Shown piece after piece: positions 8,236 to 15,579 of a stretch of 15,579 bases of DNA. Both the position numbers and the translations under genes were made by a program. This DNA comes from Sphingobacteriia bacterium. GTDB taxonomy: Bacteria; Bacteroidota; Bacteroidia; Chitinophagales; Chitinophagaceae. Position 1 is the stretch's first letter, and the number at the start of each line of letters is the position of its first letter. The stretch lies in contig REAV01000087.1 in NCBI GenBank assembly GCA_004294465.1, positions 1 to 15,579 on the forward strand. Reading direction: 5' to 3'. The notes under the pieces are model-generated. The model did no database searches and was not told where the DNA came from. It worked only from the letters and a program-made list of their open reading frames with translations.

Positions 8236-8326
8236 TGGGCGAAGTTAAATGAATTTTTCATCTGCCCATAATGACAGACTACTTGGATTGGATATTTTAT
8301 TACCTTACAGCATTAAATTAACAAAA
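8236..8326. promoter_or_regulatory. Divergent intergenic region between guaA and the DUF2807 operon
   Basis: This 91-nt AT-rich stretch must hold the promoters of both divergent units if the run from guaA is one operon. I looked for the Bacteroidota TTTG / TAnnTTTG pair on both strands and found only imperfect matches: TACCTTAC at 8301-8308 on the plus strand and TAACTTCG at 8240-8247 on the minus strand. No specific site is claimed. It could also be longer in function, because the DUF2807 start could be read from 8249. Confidence 0.4.
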
Positions 8327-9043
8327 ATGAGAACCCTGTATCTTGTAGTTTTTAGTTCTATTGTATTGTTTTCCTGCAGATGGACCAATAAAAAGGTTGA
8401 AGGAAACGGTAAAATAGTTACCCAAAATAGATCAGTTCAAAAAGCTGAAAAAATTGAATTAGCAGGTAATTTTGATGTAGATATCACCCAGGGTAGTGAA
8501 ACCTCCATTTCTATTGAAACAGATGAGAATTTACAACCTTACATTGTAATTAATGAATCGGACGATAAACTGGTTTTAAAGGAAAAAAATAACTATCGAT
8601 TAAAAAGCGATTTCCCTATTAAAATACACATTACTACTCCAAAATTATCTAAAGTATCATTGAGTGGAAGTGGGTCAGTAATTGGAAAAAATAAGTTTAC
8701 TGGAATGGAAAAGTTATTGCTCAGTTTATCAGGTAGTGGAAAAATGGATCTAGCATTAAATGCTCCAACATTAGAAGTTGATATTGCTGGAGTTGGTTCG
8801 ATGGTATTGGCAGGGGAAACTAAAAATGCTGAATTTAAGATTGCTGGTTCAGGAGAATGCGATGCCATTCAATTAAAAACGGAGAACACCAAAGTAAAAG
8901 TTGCTGGAGTGGGTACTATAAAAGTTTTTGCAGATGTTTTATTAGATGTAAATGTTGCTGGAAGCGGAACCATCTATTATAAAGGAGCGGCCACTATTAA
9001 GCAAAAGATTGCAGGAAGTGGTTCGATTAAGCAATTGGATTAA
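8327..9043 (+). CDS. DUF2807 (head GIN domain) lipoprotein with GSG/GVG repeats
   Basis: A 238-residue protein read from the ATG at 8327. This start gives a clean lipoprotein signal (MRTLYLVVFSSIVLFSC, C17 as lipidated Cys). The same frame extends back to an ATG at 8249, but that would bury the signal behind 26 residues of unrelated sequence. The body is the DUF2807 putative autotransporter-adhesin head domain (LAGNFDVDITQGSE...), expected to form a beta-helix. From about residue 107 on, a short motif recurs about every 17-24 residues: SLSGSGSV, SLSGSGKM, IAGVGSM, IAGSGEC, VAGVGTI, VAGSGTI, IAGSGSI. It is likely anchored in the envelope. The function is unknown for the family. It is the first gene of a three-gene run with a two-component system 28 nt downstream, which suggests involvement in, or control by, envelope sensing (inference). 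Confidence 0.85.
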   Translation: MRTLYLVVFSSIVLFSCRWTNKKVEGNGKIVTQNRSVQKAEKIELAGNFDVDITQGSETSISIETDENLQPYIVINESDDKLVLKEKNNYRLKSDFPIKIHITTPKLSKVSLSGSGSVIGKNKFTGMEKLLLSLSGSGKMDLALNAPTLEVDIAGVGSMVLAGETKNAEFKIAGSGECDAIQLKTENTKVKVAGVGTIKVFADVLLDVNVAGSGTIYYKGAATIKQKIAGSGSIKQLD

Positions 9044-9071
9044 TTATAATGTATTGTTGAATAAATCATAA

Positions 9072-9752
9072 ATGGAAAAGAAGCAAAGAATTTTATTGGC
9101 TGAAGATGAAACTAAATTAGGCCAGGTAATTAAAGATGAGTTCACCCGAAATGGGTATAAAGTTGATCTTGCCATCAATGGTGCAGAAGCATCCAAACTA
9201 TTTAATGAGCATGTGTATTCGATGATCATTTTGGATATTAATCTACCCATTAAAACAGGATTGGTTTTATGTGAAGAGTTCAGAGGTAAAAATAAAAAAG
9301 TGCCTATTTTAATGCTAACTGCTATTAGTGAAGTGAATGAAAAAGTAATTGCTTTTAATAATGGTGCAGACGATTATTTAGTAAAACCTTTCCACTTCGA
9401 TGAGCTTTTTGCAAGGGTAAAAACCTTAATTAAAAGAACCACTGTTGTGCCCGATGAAGCCAATATTATAATTGATGATTTAGAGATTAATTTCTCTGGA
9501 AAAAATGCTAGTAGGGGAGGTACTGAAATCAATTTAACTTCAAAAGAATTTACGCTCCTGGTATTATTGGCAAAAAACAAAGGAAAAGTGATCTCTAAAC
9601 AAGAGATCTTAGAAAAAGTTTGGGATTTAAGTTTTGATACAGGTACAAATACTATTGAAGTATATATCAGTTTTTTAAGAAATAAAGTGGATAAGCTTTT
9701 CGAGAAGAAACTCATACATACTAAGCCAGGATTTGGTTATTATATAAAATAA
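9072..9752 (+). CDS. OmpR/PhoB-family two-component response regulator
   Basis: A 226-residue cytoplasmic DNA-binding regulator. The receiver domain (about 5-120) has the acidic pair E11/D12, phospho-acceptor D55 in LDINLP, the switch residue T83, and K105 in LVKPF. The C-terminal winged helix (about 130-225) has the typical LTSKEFTLL, ISKQEILEKVW and HTKPGFGYYI segments. All catalytic residues are present. It stops 5 nt before the sensor kinase ATG, so the two are almost certainly a cognate pair. Target genes cannot be read from the sequence; autoregulation of the upstream DUF2807 gene is an inference only. Confidence 0.97.
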   Translation: MEKKQRILLAEDETKLGQVIKDEFTRNGYKVDLAINGAEASKLFNEHVYSMIILDINLPIKTGLVLCEEFRGKNKKVPILMLTAISEVNEKVIAFNNGADDYLVKPFHFDELFARVKTLIKRTTVVPDEANIIIDDLEINFSGKNASRGGTEINLTSKEFTLLVLLAKNKGKVISKQEILEKVWDLSFDTGTNTIEVYISFLRNKVDKLFEKKLIHTKPGFGYYIK

Positions 9753-9757
9753 TTGCT

Positions 9758-11131
9758 ATGAATCTGAAACAAAGATTCGCTTTCCTATTCACTGGCTTTG
9801 TAGCAATTATATTATTTATTGCTTGCACTACAATTTATTTCTTGTACGCGGGATATCGACAAGAAGATTTTTACAATAGAATTTCCTTAGAGGGCAATGA
9901 AGTTTATGAAGTTTATCAAGAATCAAAAACTGCAGATAGTTTAACTGGTTCTAATCTGTTAGCTGAAATCCGTGACCGATCTATATTTAACGAAAACATA
10001 TTAATTGAAGATTCAAGTGGTAATCGTGTTTTAGCTATTCCAAATGATAAGACAATAGAAATTACTTCTATATTAAAAGAGAAAGCAAAGAAACTAAAGC
10101 GCTTTCAGTATACTGACTCTACAAAAACTCAACATGTATTAGAGTTCCATATTCCAACAAAGACTTTTATTTATGTGTCTGGATTTGATCGGGTTGGATT
10201 AAGAAAGTTAAATAATTTTCAAATTATTTTAGCGGTTGTTTTTTTAGGTGGCTTAATATTAACAGGTGTATTGTCTTTTCTTTTTGTAAAACAAGCGGTC
10301 AAGCCAATTGTACAATTGAGTAATCAAATGCAATTGATTGATGTAAAGAATCTGTCAAAAAGAATATCCTTAAAAGACACAAAAGATGAAATCAACCAAA
10401 TTGCCGGTAGTTTTAATTCAATGATGGACAGGCTAAAAGCTGCATTCGATGCTCAAAAAAGCTTTGTTCAACATGCTTCTCATGAATTAAGGACTCCTTT
10501 AGCTGTTATGTTATCCCAAACTGAAGTTGCATTAAATAAAGAGCATACTAATGAAGAGTATAAAACTGTATTTGCCTCTTTGAAGGAAGACCAGCAAAAT
10601 ATGATTGATTTAGCCAATTCCTTATTGTTGCTTTCTAAATATGAAACCGCAAATATTGATACAGACTGGCCCCTTGTAAGAATAGATGAATTACTATTTG
10701 ATGCTATATCCCTATCTCAAAGAAGTTTTCGAGATATTACTATAGATTTTTCATTTATCAAAATTCCCGATCATGATGAAGATTTGTTGTTAAAGTGCAA
10801 TGAATCTTTAATAAAATCTGTATTTACCAATCTTATAAAAAATGGGTATCAATACTCAATAAATCAAAAAATAATCATTAGTATACTTGCTGATAATCAT
10901 GCAATTGAGATAACTTTTCAAAATACCGGACTTCAATTATCAAAAGAGGAATCATCGAATATGACTTTGCCTTTTTTTAGAGGCCAGAATGCCGATGGTA
11001 AAAAAGGATTTGGATTGGGCTTGTCTATCATTGACCGGATATTGACTTTGCATAATGGAAGTTTAGAATATTATACCTCAACAAATGATCTAAATGTTTT
11101 CAAAGTAATGCTTCCAAAATTGAATCGTTGA
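9758..11131 (+). CDS. Sensor histidine kinase, membrane-bound, cognate of the upstream regulator
   Basis: A 457-residue inner-membrane kinase. Segments in order: transmembrane helix 1 (about 7-30), a periplasmic sensor region of about 120 residues with no recognised domain, transmembrane helix 2 (about 153-177), a HAMP linker (about 178-230), HisKA with phospho-acceptor H242 in HASHELRTP, and an HATPase domain with the N box (N358, N362 in NLIKNGYQYS) and G2 box GFGLGLSII (418-425). The G1 box reads FQNTG where many kinases have a D-x-G, so the adenine-contacting Asp is replaced by Asn. Such variants are common in CusS-like kinases and do not by themselves indicate loss of activity. The gene follows the regulator by 5 nt and converges on rpsT. 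Confidence 0.96.
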   Translation: MNLKQRFAFLFTGFVAIILFIACTTIYFLYAGYRQEDFYNRISLEGNEVYEVYQESKTADSLTGSNLLAEIRDRSIFNENILIEDSSGNRVLAIPNDKTIEITSILKEKAKKLKRFQYTDSTKTQHVLEFHIPTKTFIYVSGFDRVGLRKLNNFQIILAVVFLGGLILTGVLSFLFVKQAVKPIVQLSNQMQLIDVKNLSKRISLKDTKDEINQIAGSFNSMMDRLKAAFDAQKSFVQHASHELRTPLAVMLSQTEVALNKEHTNEEYKTVFASLKEDQQNMIDLANSLLLLSKYETANIDTDWPLVRIDELLFDAISLSQRSFRDITIDFSFIKIPDHDEDLLLKCNESLIKSVFTNLIKNGYQYSINQKIIISILADNHAIEITFQNTGLQLSKEESSNMTLPFFRGQNADGKKGFGLGLSIIDRILTLHNGSLEYYTSTNDLNVFKVMLPKLNR

Positions 11132-11138
11132 TAGCAAC

Positions 11139-11163
11139 AAAAAAGCCAGTCGAATGACTGGCT
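11139..11163 (-). terminator. Rho-independent terminator of rpsT (between convergent genes)
   Basis: A perfect 8-bp inverted repeat, AGCCAGTC / GACTGGCT (11144-11151 and 11156-11163), has a 4-nt loop. Read on the minus strand it is followed directly by a run of T (11144 down to 11139), the layout of an intrinsic terminator just past the rpsT stop. On the plus strand it lies 12 nt after the kinase stop but is followed by CAATATGAG with no T-run, so it should be weaker in that direction. Confidence 0.8.
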
Positions 11164-11188
11164 CAATATGAGTTGAACAATAACTTAA

Positions 11189-11443
11189 TTAAGCTACTGC
11201 TTTTGCTTTTTTTGCTAATTTGCTCTTTAGGTTAGCTGCTTTATTCTTATGGATAATTCCACGTTTAGCTAACTTGTCGATCATAGAAACTACGTTAGGA
11301 AGCTGCTCTTCGTAAGCCTTCGTTTCGGTATTCGCTTTTAAATCACGAATTGCATTACGGGTAGTTTTACCATAATAACGATTGCGGTCACGACGCTTTG
11401 CTGATTGTCTAACGTCTTTCTTTGTAGCTGAATGATTTGCCAT
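11189..11443 (-). CDS. rpsT: 30S ribosomal protein S20
   Basis: An 84-residue basic protein matching S20 in length and sequence: MANHSATKKDVRQSAKRRDRN start, RNAIRDLKA, and GIIHKNKAANLKSKLAKKAKA at the C-terminus. It binds 16S rRNA early in small-subunit assembly. It starts at an ATG with no Shine-Dalgarno sequence. It is monocistronic here, with its own promoter at 11465-11496 and terminator at 11139-11163, between the two-component operon and sucA. Confidence 0.98.
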   Translation of the reverse strand: MANHSATKKDVRQSAKRRDRNRYYGKTTRNAIRDLKANTETKAYEEQLPNVVSMIDKLAKRGIIHKNKAANLKSKLAKKAKAVA

Positions 11444-11464
11444 TTTCTATTTTTTTCAGGACGG

Positions 11465-11496
11465 CAAAGGTAAGGGCTGGAACTGAAACGCTGAAA
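11465..11496 (-). promoter_or_regulatory. Candidate Bacteroidota-type promoter of rpsT
   Basis: On the minus strand, TACCTTTG (11472 to 11465) is a full match to the Bacteroidota -7 consensus TAnnTTTG. A TTTC (11496 to 11493) sits 20 nt upstream, where the -33 TTTG element is expected (one mismatch). Transcription would begin about 15-20 nt before the rpsT ATG at 11443, giving a short leader. Confidence 0.6.
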
Positions 11497-11568
11497 TTTA
11501 AAATACAAAAAAATCAAAAATAGTTTCATTTTGTGGGTTATTTATACAAAAAAGGCTGTTTTTGATCC

Positions 11569-11576
11569 TAATTTTG
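11569..11576 (+). promoter_or_regulatory. Possible -7 element for sucA
   Basis: TAATTTTG on the plus strand fits TAnnTTTG exactly and lies 70 nt before the sucA ATG. No TTG-like -33 element is found about 20 nt upstream, so this is a weak call in AT-rich sequence. The rest of 11444-11646 shows no further gene or clear motif. Confidence 0.3.
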
Positions 11577-11646
11577 ATACATTTTCTCCCTTCAATGACC
11601 GATATTTGCATCCAATTTCAACTAAAATATAGCATAATCAAGCCAA

Positions 11647-14385
11647 ATGAAGGATTTCTCATATATCACTAATTCACATCCAGCATTTATCGAATCCATT
11701 TACCAAGACTTTTTAAAAGATCCAAATAGCGTAGATCTTGACATGAAAAAATTCTTTGAAGGATTTGACTTCGCTATTTCCTCAAATAATCTGCCAACTA
11801 ATTCATCCTCAGAGAGTTCTAGTAATTCAGTAGATTGGATGAAAGAAATCAGGGTTTATCGCCTCATTCTTGGTTATCGAAACAAAGGTCATTTATTAGC
11901 CAAGACCAACCCAATCAGGAGTAGAAAAGACCGTGGAGCTAATTTGGCTCTTTCCTTCTTTGGATTAAGCGATGCCGATTTAAATACAACTTATCAGGCA
12001 GGCAACTTAATTGGTTTAGGTGCTACTACTCTTAAAAATATTTTAGCACATTTAGAGAATGTATATGCCAATCATGTAGGTATTGAGTTCAAGTATATTA
12101 GCGATCAAAATAAAATAGATTGGTTAACCAATGAGATGGAAAAAGGCTTTTCAGTTTCTTTGTCAATTGATAAGAAACGTCGCATCCTTGAAAAACTAAA
12201 TCAAGGAGTAATGTTCGAAAAATTTTTACATACTAAATATATTGGGCAGAAAAGATTTTCATTAGAAGGGGGTGAAACAACAATCGCTGCGCTTGATGCA
12301 ATTATTAATGTTGCTGCTGACAACAGTGTTGAAGAAGTAGTTATAGGGATGGCGCATCGTGGTCGATTGAATGTTTTGGCAAATATCATGGGTAAAACCT
12401 ATGAGCAAATATTCAGCGAGTTTGAAGGAACAGCTACTATAGACCAAACCATGGGAAGCGGAGATGTGAAATACCATATGGGCTATGGAAGTGAAGTAGT
12501 AACAATGAATGGTAAAGATATTTATTTGAAATTAATGCCGAATCCTTCACATTTGGAAGCGGTAGATCCAGTTGTGGTTGGTTTTGCAAGGGCTAAAGCG
12601 GATGTAATCAAGCAAAGTGATTTCGATAAGATTTTGCCTATTTTAATTCATGGTGATGCATCGGTAGCAGGGCAAGGCATTGTATATGAAGTATTACAAA
12701 TGTCTAACCTAAGAGGATACTATACTGGAGGAACTATTCATTTCGTCATCAATAACCAGATTGGTTTTACTACAGATTTTGATGATGCAAGAAGTGCCGA
12801 TTACGCAACATCCGTTGCTGCAATGGTGCAAGCGCCAGTTCTGCACGTGAATGGTGATGATGCTGAAGCCGTTGTTAAATGTGCAGAGATAGCAACCAGA
12901 TACAGACAAGAATTCAATAGCGATATTTTCATTGATATGGTATGTTATCGTAAACATGGCCACAATGAAGGGGATGATCCTAAATATACTCAACCACAGT
13001 TGTATGCTTTGATTGATAAGCATCAAAATCCAAGAGAAATTTATACCACTTACCTCATTCAAAATGGCGAATCTGATGCACAGGAATTGGCCAAAGAAAT
13101 GGAGAAAAAATTCTGGGCCGACTTACAGGAAAGATTAGATGAAATTAAACAGAATCCTTTGCCCTATAAATACCAGGCTCCCGAATTGGTATGGAAGAGC
13201 ATGACAAAAGCCACTAGCGCTCATTTTGAGGGATCTCCCAATACAGCTATATCTGCTGAACTATTCAAAACATTGTTTGATGGTTTGATGAAGTGGCCTG
13301 CCGATTTTAAGCCTTTAAAAAAGATTGAAAAATTATTACAAGACAAAATTAAATTACTGGAAACAGAAGACAAAGTTGATTGGGCAACAGCCGAATTAAT
13401 GGCATATGGTTCAATATTAACGGATGGAAATATTGTGCGTATGAGTGGGCAAGATGTTCAAAGAGGAACATTTAGCCATCGACATGCAATTCTTCGCGAT
13501 GAGGTTACTAATAAAGGCTATAATCGCCTCAATCACTTTACTGAAAATCAACAAAAGTTCAGAATTTATAATTCTTTATTAAGTGAATATGGAGTTTTAG
13601 GTTTTGAATATGGTTATGCAATGGCCAATCCAAATGCCTTGGTTATTTGGGAAGCACAATTTGGAGATTTCTGTAATGGTGCCCAAACAATGATTGATCA
13701 GTTTATTGCAGCAGGTGAACAAAAATGGCAACGCCAGAATGGATTGGTAATGTTATTGCCGCATGGTTATGAAGGACAGGGTCCTGAACACAGTAGTGCA
13801 AGAATGGAAAGATTTTTACAAATGTGTGCTGAATTAAATATGGTCATTACCAATATTACAACAGCATCCAATTTGTTTCATTTATTCAGAAGACAATTGA
13901 CCTGGAATTTCCGCAAGCCATTAATTAATTTCTCACCTAAAGCCAATTTGAGAAATCCTAATACTTATAGTAAAACTGCAGAATTTCTTTCTGGTGGATT
14001 TAAGGAATTGATTGATGATGCATTTGTTGATGATCCTACGCAAGTAAAGAAAGTCTTATTCTGTACTGGAAAATTGTATTATGAGTTAGCTGAAAAGCAA
14101 TTGAAAGACAATCGCAAAGACATCGCCATTATTCGATTAGAACAAATCTATCCTTTAGCAAATAAACAAATTGAAGCTTTGTATAATAAATACAATAAAG
14201 CAACATGGTTTTGGGTACAGGAAGAACCCATGAATATGGGAGCTGCAGGGTTTTTACAGATGAATTTAAAATCGATTAATTTTGGAGTAATCAGTAGAAA
14301 TGCAAGTGCATCCACAGCTACAGGTTATGCAAAAATTCATGCTAAAGAACAAGCAGAGATTATTGAAACAGCATTTAATGTATAG
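11647..14385 (+). CDS. sucA: 2-oxoglutarate dehydrogenase E1 component (thiamine diphosphate-dependent)
   Basis: A 912-residue E1o subunit that decarboxylates 2-oxoglutarate and passes the succinyl group to the E2 lipoyl arm in the TCA cycle. The N-terminus ([17 protein letters not shown]) is the E1o E2-binding segment. Conserved blocks are [17 protein letters not shown] (about 234-250), [10 protein letters not shown] (about 336-345), the ThDP/Mg-binding GDDAEAV region (about 402-408), [12 protein letters not shown] (about 436-447), and [17 protein letters not shown] (about 702-718) in the transketolase pyrimidine-binding domain. The length is normal for Bacteroidota, with no break. The start is the first ATG of the frame, divergent from rpsT. 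The E2 gene follows after 14 nt. I expect E3 (lpd) to be elsewhere. Confidence 0.98.
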   Translation: MKDFSYITNSHPAFIESIYQDFLKDPNSVDLDMKKFFEGFDFAISSNNLPTNSSSESSSNSVDWMKEIRVYRLILGYRNKGHLLAKTNPIRSRKDRGANLALSFFGLSDADLNTTYQAGNLIGLGATTLKNILAHLENVYANHVGIEFKYISDQNKIDWLTNEMEKGFSVSLSIDKKRRILEKLNQGVMFEKFLHTKYIGQKRFSLEGGETTIAALDAIINVAADNSVEEVVIGMAHRGRLNVLANIMGKTYEQIFSEFEGTATIDQTMGSGDVKYHMGYGSEVVTMNGKDIYLKLMPNPSHLEAVDPVVVGFARAKADVIKQSDFDKILPILIHGDASVAGQGIVYEVLQMSNLRGYYTGGTIHFVINNQIGFTTDFDDARSADYATSVAAMVQAPVLHVNGDDAEAVVKCAEIATRYRQEFNSDIFIDMVCYRKHGHNEGDDPKYTQPQLYALIDKHQNPREIYTTYLIQNGESDAQELAKEMEKKFWADLQERLDEIKQNPLPYKYQAPELVWKSMTKATSAHFEGSPNTAISAELFKTLFDGLMKWPADFKPLKKIEKLLQDKIKLLETEDKVDWATAELMAYGSILTDGNIVRMSGQDVQRGTFSHRHAILRDEVTNKGYNRLNHFTENQQKFRIYNSLLSEYGVLGFEYGYAMANPNALVIWEAQFGDFCNGAQTMIDQFIAAGEQKWQRQNGLVMLLPHGYEGQGPEHSSARMERFLQMCAELNMVITNITTASNLFHLFRRQLTWNFRKPLINFSPKANLRNPNTYSKTAEFLSGGFKELIDDAFVDDPTQVKKVLFCTGKLYYELAEKQLKDNRKDIAIIRLEQIYPLANKQIEALYNKYNKATWFWVQEEPMNMGAAGFLQMNLKSINFGVISRNASASTATGYAKIHAKEQAEIIETAFNV

Positions 14386-14399
14386 TTAATATAAATAGT

Positions 14400-15579
14400 A
14401 TGATTGAGATAAAAGTGCCAACAGTAGGAGAATCGATCAATGAAGTGACTTTATTGAAATGGACAAAAAAAGACGGAGAATGGGTTGATCGTGATGAAGT
14501 AATTGCTGAATTAGAAAGTGAAAAAGCAACTTTTGAAGTGAATGCCGAAAAAGCGGGTATTTTAACTATCATTGGTAAAGAAGGAGATACATTGAATATT
14601 GGAGATGTATTGGCCAAAATAGATGAAACAGCAACCAAGCCTGCATCTGCGGCTGTTTCAACTGAACCTCAAAAGCCTGAAAATACGCCAGCTCCAAAAG
14701 CTGCTACCGAAACAGCGGCTCCAGCAGTTGTGCAAGATTTAAAAGCAAGCCCTGTAGCATCAGCTATTATAGCCGACAAAAAAATGGATACCAAATCCAT
14801 AACCCCTTCTGGCGTAGGTGGAAAAATCATGAAACAAGATGTGCTTGAAGCACTTCAAAACCCTGGCAAAAAGGCTTTTGTTGCAGGAGCTGAATTGAAT
14901 AGCAGAAATGTTCGTCAGGAAAAAATGAGTGCATTGCGTAAAACGATTAGTAGGAGATTGGTTGAATCTAAGAATACCACAGCCATGTTGACCACTTTCA
15001 ATGAAGTGGACATGACTCGTATTATGGATATAAGGAAAGCACATAAAGATAAATTTAAAGAAAGCCATGGTGTAAATCTTGGTTTCATGAGCTTCTTTGC
15101 TAAAGCATGTGCTATTGCTTTGGGCGAATGGCCAACAGTAAACGCATATATCGATGGAGATCAAATCATTTTTCATGAATATGCCGATATCAGTATTGCC
15201 GTGAGTACTCCAAGGGGGTTAACTGTTCCGGTTATGCGCAATGTAGAAAGTTTGAGCATGGCAGAAATAGAAAAAGCTGTGGTTGTTTTAGCTGGTAAGG
15301 CGCGAGATAGCAAACTAACTGCTGATGATTTACAAGGTGGAACTTTTACAATAACGAATGGTGGTGTATTTGGAAGTTTAATGAGTACGCCAATTATCAA
15401 TATTCCACAGAGTGCTATTTTAGGCATGCATAAAATTCAAGATCGCCCGATGGCCATTAACGGACAAGTAGTGATTCGTCCGATGATGTACCTTGCTTTG
15501 AGTTATGATCATCGTATTATTGATGGTAGAGAGAGCGTGAGTTTCTTGGTAAGAGTAAAAGAATTATTAGAAAATCCAG
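14400..15579 (+). CDS. sucB: Dihydrolipoyllysine succinyltransferase, E2 of 2-oxoglutarate dehydrogenase (3' end cut)
   Basis: 393 codons are visible before the window ends; only the last few residues should be missing. Order of domains: lipoyl domain (1-75, lipoylated K42 in [11 protein letters not shown]), an Ala/Pro-rich flexible linker (about 77-113), a peripheral subunit-binding domain (about 115-152, [13 protein letters not shown]...[12 protein letters not shown]), then the acyltransferase core starting near [16 protein letters not shown]. The catalytic pair H371 and D375 lies in [14 protein letters not shown], followed by the terminal [12 protein letters not shown] segment. It transfers the succinyl group from lipoate to CoA. 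Position directly after sucA, with a 14-nt gap, supports the 2-oxoglutarate rather than the pyruvate complex. Longer plus-strand runs in other frames of this stretch are not coding. Confidence 0.97.
   Translation, partial: MIEIKVPTVGESINEVTLLKWTKKDGEWVDRDEVIAELESEKATFEVNAEKAGILTIIGKEGDTLNIGDVLAKIDETATKPASAAVSTEPQKPENTPAPKAATETAAPAVVQDLKASPVASAIIADKKMDTKSITPSGVGGKIMKQDVLEALQNPGKKAFVAGAELNSRNVRQEKMSALRKTISRRLVESKNTTAMLTTFNEVDMTRIMDIRKAHKDKFKESHGVNLGFMSFFAKACAIALGEWPTVNAYIDGDQIIFHEYADISIAVSTPRGLTVPVMRNVESLSMAEIEKAVVVLAGKARDSKLTADDLQGGTFTITNGGVFGSLMSTPIINIPQSAILGMHKIQDRPMAINGQVVIRPMMYLALSYDHRIIDGRESVSFLVRVKELLENP

Noticed and set aside
8249..8261. Imperfect palindrome ATGAA-TTT-TTCAT next to guaA as a possible operator
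   Set aside because: 5-bp arms in AT-rich DNA are expected by chance and no second copy is seen.
8249..8326. N-terminal extension of the DUF2807 protein from the ATG at 8249
   Set aside because: It would place 26 residues before a textbook lipoprotein signal ending at Cys, so the later ATG at 8327 is preferred.
9758..11131. Kinase inactivated by the Asn in the G1 box (NTG)
   Set aside because: The H box, N box and G2 box are intact and the Asn variant is common in related kinases, so there is no reason to call it degenerate.
11338..11529. 63-residue minus-strand frame overlapping rpsT and its promoter
   Set aside because: It is out of frame with rpsT, runs through the likely promoter and has low-complexity sequence; not a gene.
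12709..13062. 117-residue minus-strand frame inside sucA
   Set aside because: It is antisense to the conserved thiamine-diphosphate domain and has no family resemblance.
14760..15176. 138-residue minus-strand frame inside sucB
   Set aside because: It is fully antisense to a conserved enzyme with intact motifs; the open frame follows from codon bias on the other strand.

Overview
The window is AT-rich bacterial DNA that looks like a free-living member of the Bacteroidota, most likely near the Chitinophagaceae. The family placement is inference. It rests on the protein styles (PBP1-type binding protein, DUF2807 head-GIN lipoprotein, ligase-associated DEXH helicase plus PdeM, 912-residue OGDH E1), on the general lack of Shine-Dalgarno sequences, and on a TAnnTTTG-type -7 promoter element upstream of rpsT. 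No mobile element, CRISPR array, tRNA, rRNA or origin was seen.

Region 1 (1-8235, minus strand) is an uninterrupted run of six genes, read in the order guaA (GMP synthase), an exported PBP1-like ligand-binding protein, a membrane-anchored di-haem c-type cytochrome, a ligase-associated DEXH helicase, the PdeM metallophosphoesterase, and a class IV-like histone-deacetylase-family protein cut by the window edge. Gaps are 32 nt or less and two junctions overlap or nearly overlap. I see no terminator inside, so a single transcription unit is plausible. Two genes appear to use non-ATG starts: TTG for the helicase and GTG for pdeM. The cytochrome reading frame begins with a complete DUF2256 zinc-ribbon-like module fused in frame to the signal anchor. 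This is the oddest feature of the window.

Region 2 (8236-11131, plus strand) follows a 91-nt divergent intergenic stretch. It holds a DUF2807 lipoprotein built of GSG/GVG repeats, an OmpR/PhoB-type response regulator and its sensor histidine kinase, closely spaced. They probably form an envelope-sensing two-component operon with a cell-surface or periplasmic partner.

Region 3 (11132-11646) holds rpsT (ribosomal protein S20, minus strand). A perfect 8-bp hairpin terminator lies between it and the convergent kinase, and its promoter lies in the 203-nt divergent region shared with sucA.

Region 4 (11647-15579, plus strand) encodes sucA and the start of sucB, the E1 and E2 subunits of the 2-oxoglutarate dehydrogenase complex. 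They are 14 nt apart, and sucB runs off the window end shortly after its catalytic His/Asp motif.

Most of the window is ordinary housekeeping and regulatory sequence. I do not see a complete new system. The items that deserve a second look are the DUF2256-cytochrome junction with its two 8-nt homopolymer tracts, the GTGA-coupled 10-codon mini-ORF in front of pdeM, and the pairing of ligase-associated repair genes with a deacetylase but without the ligase or exonuclease.
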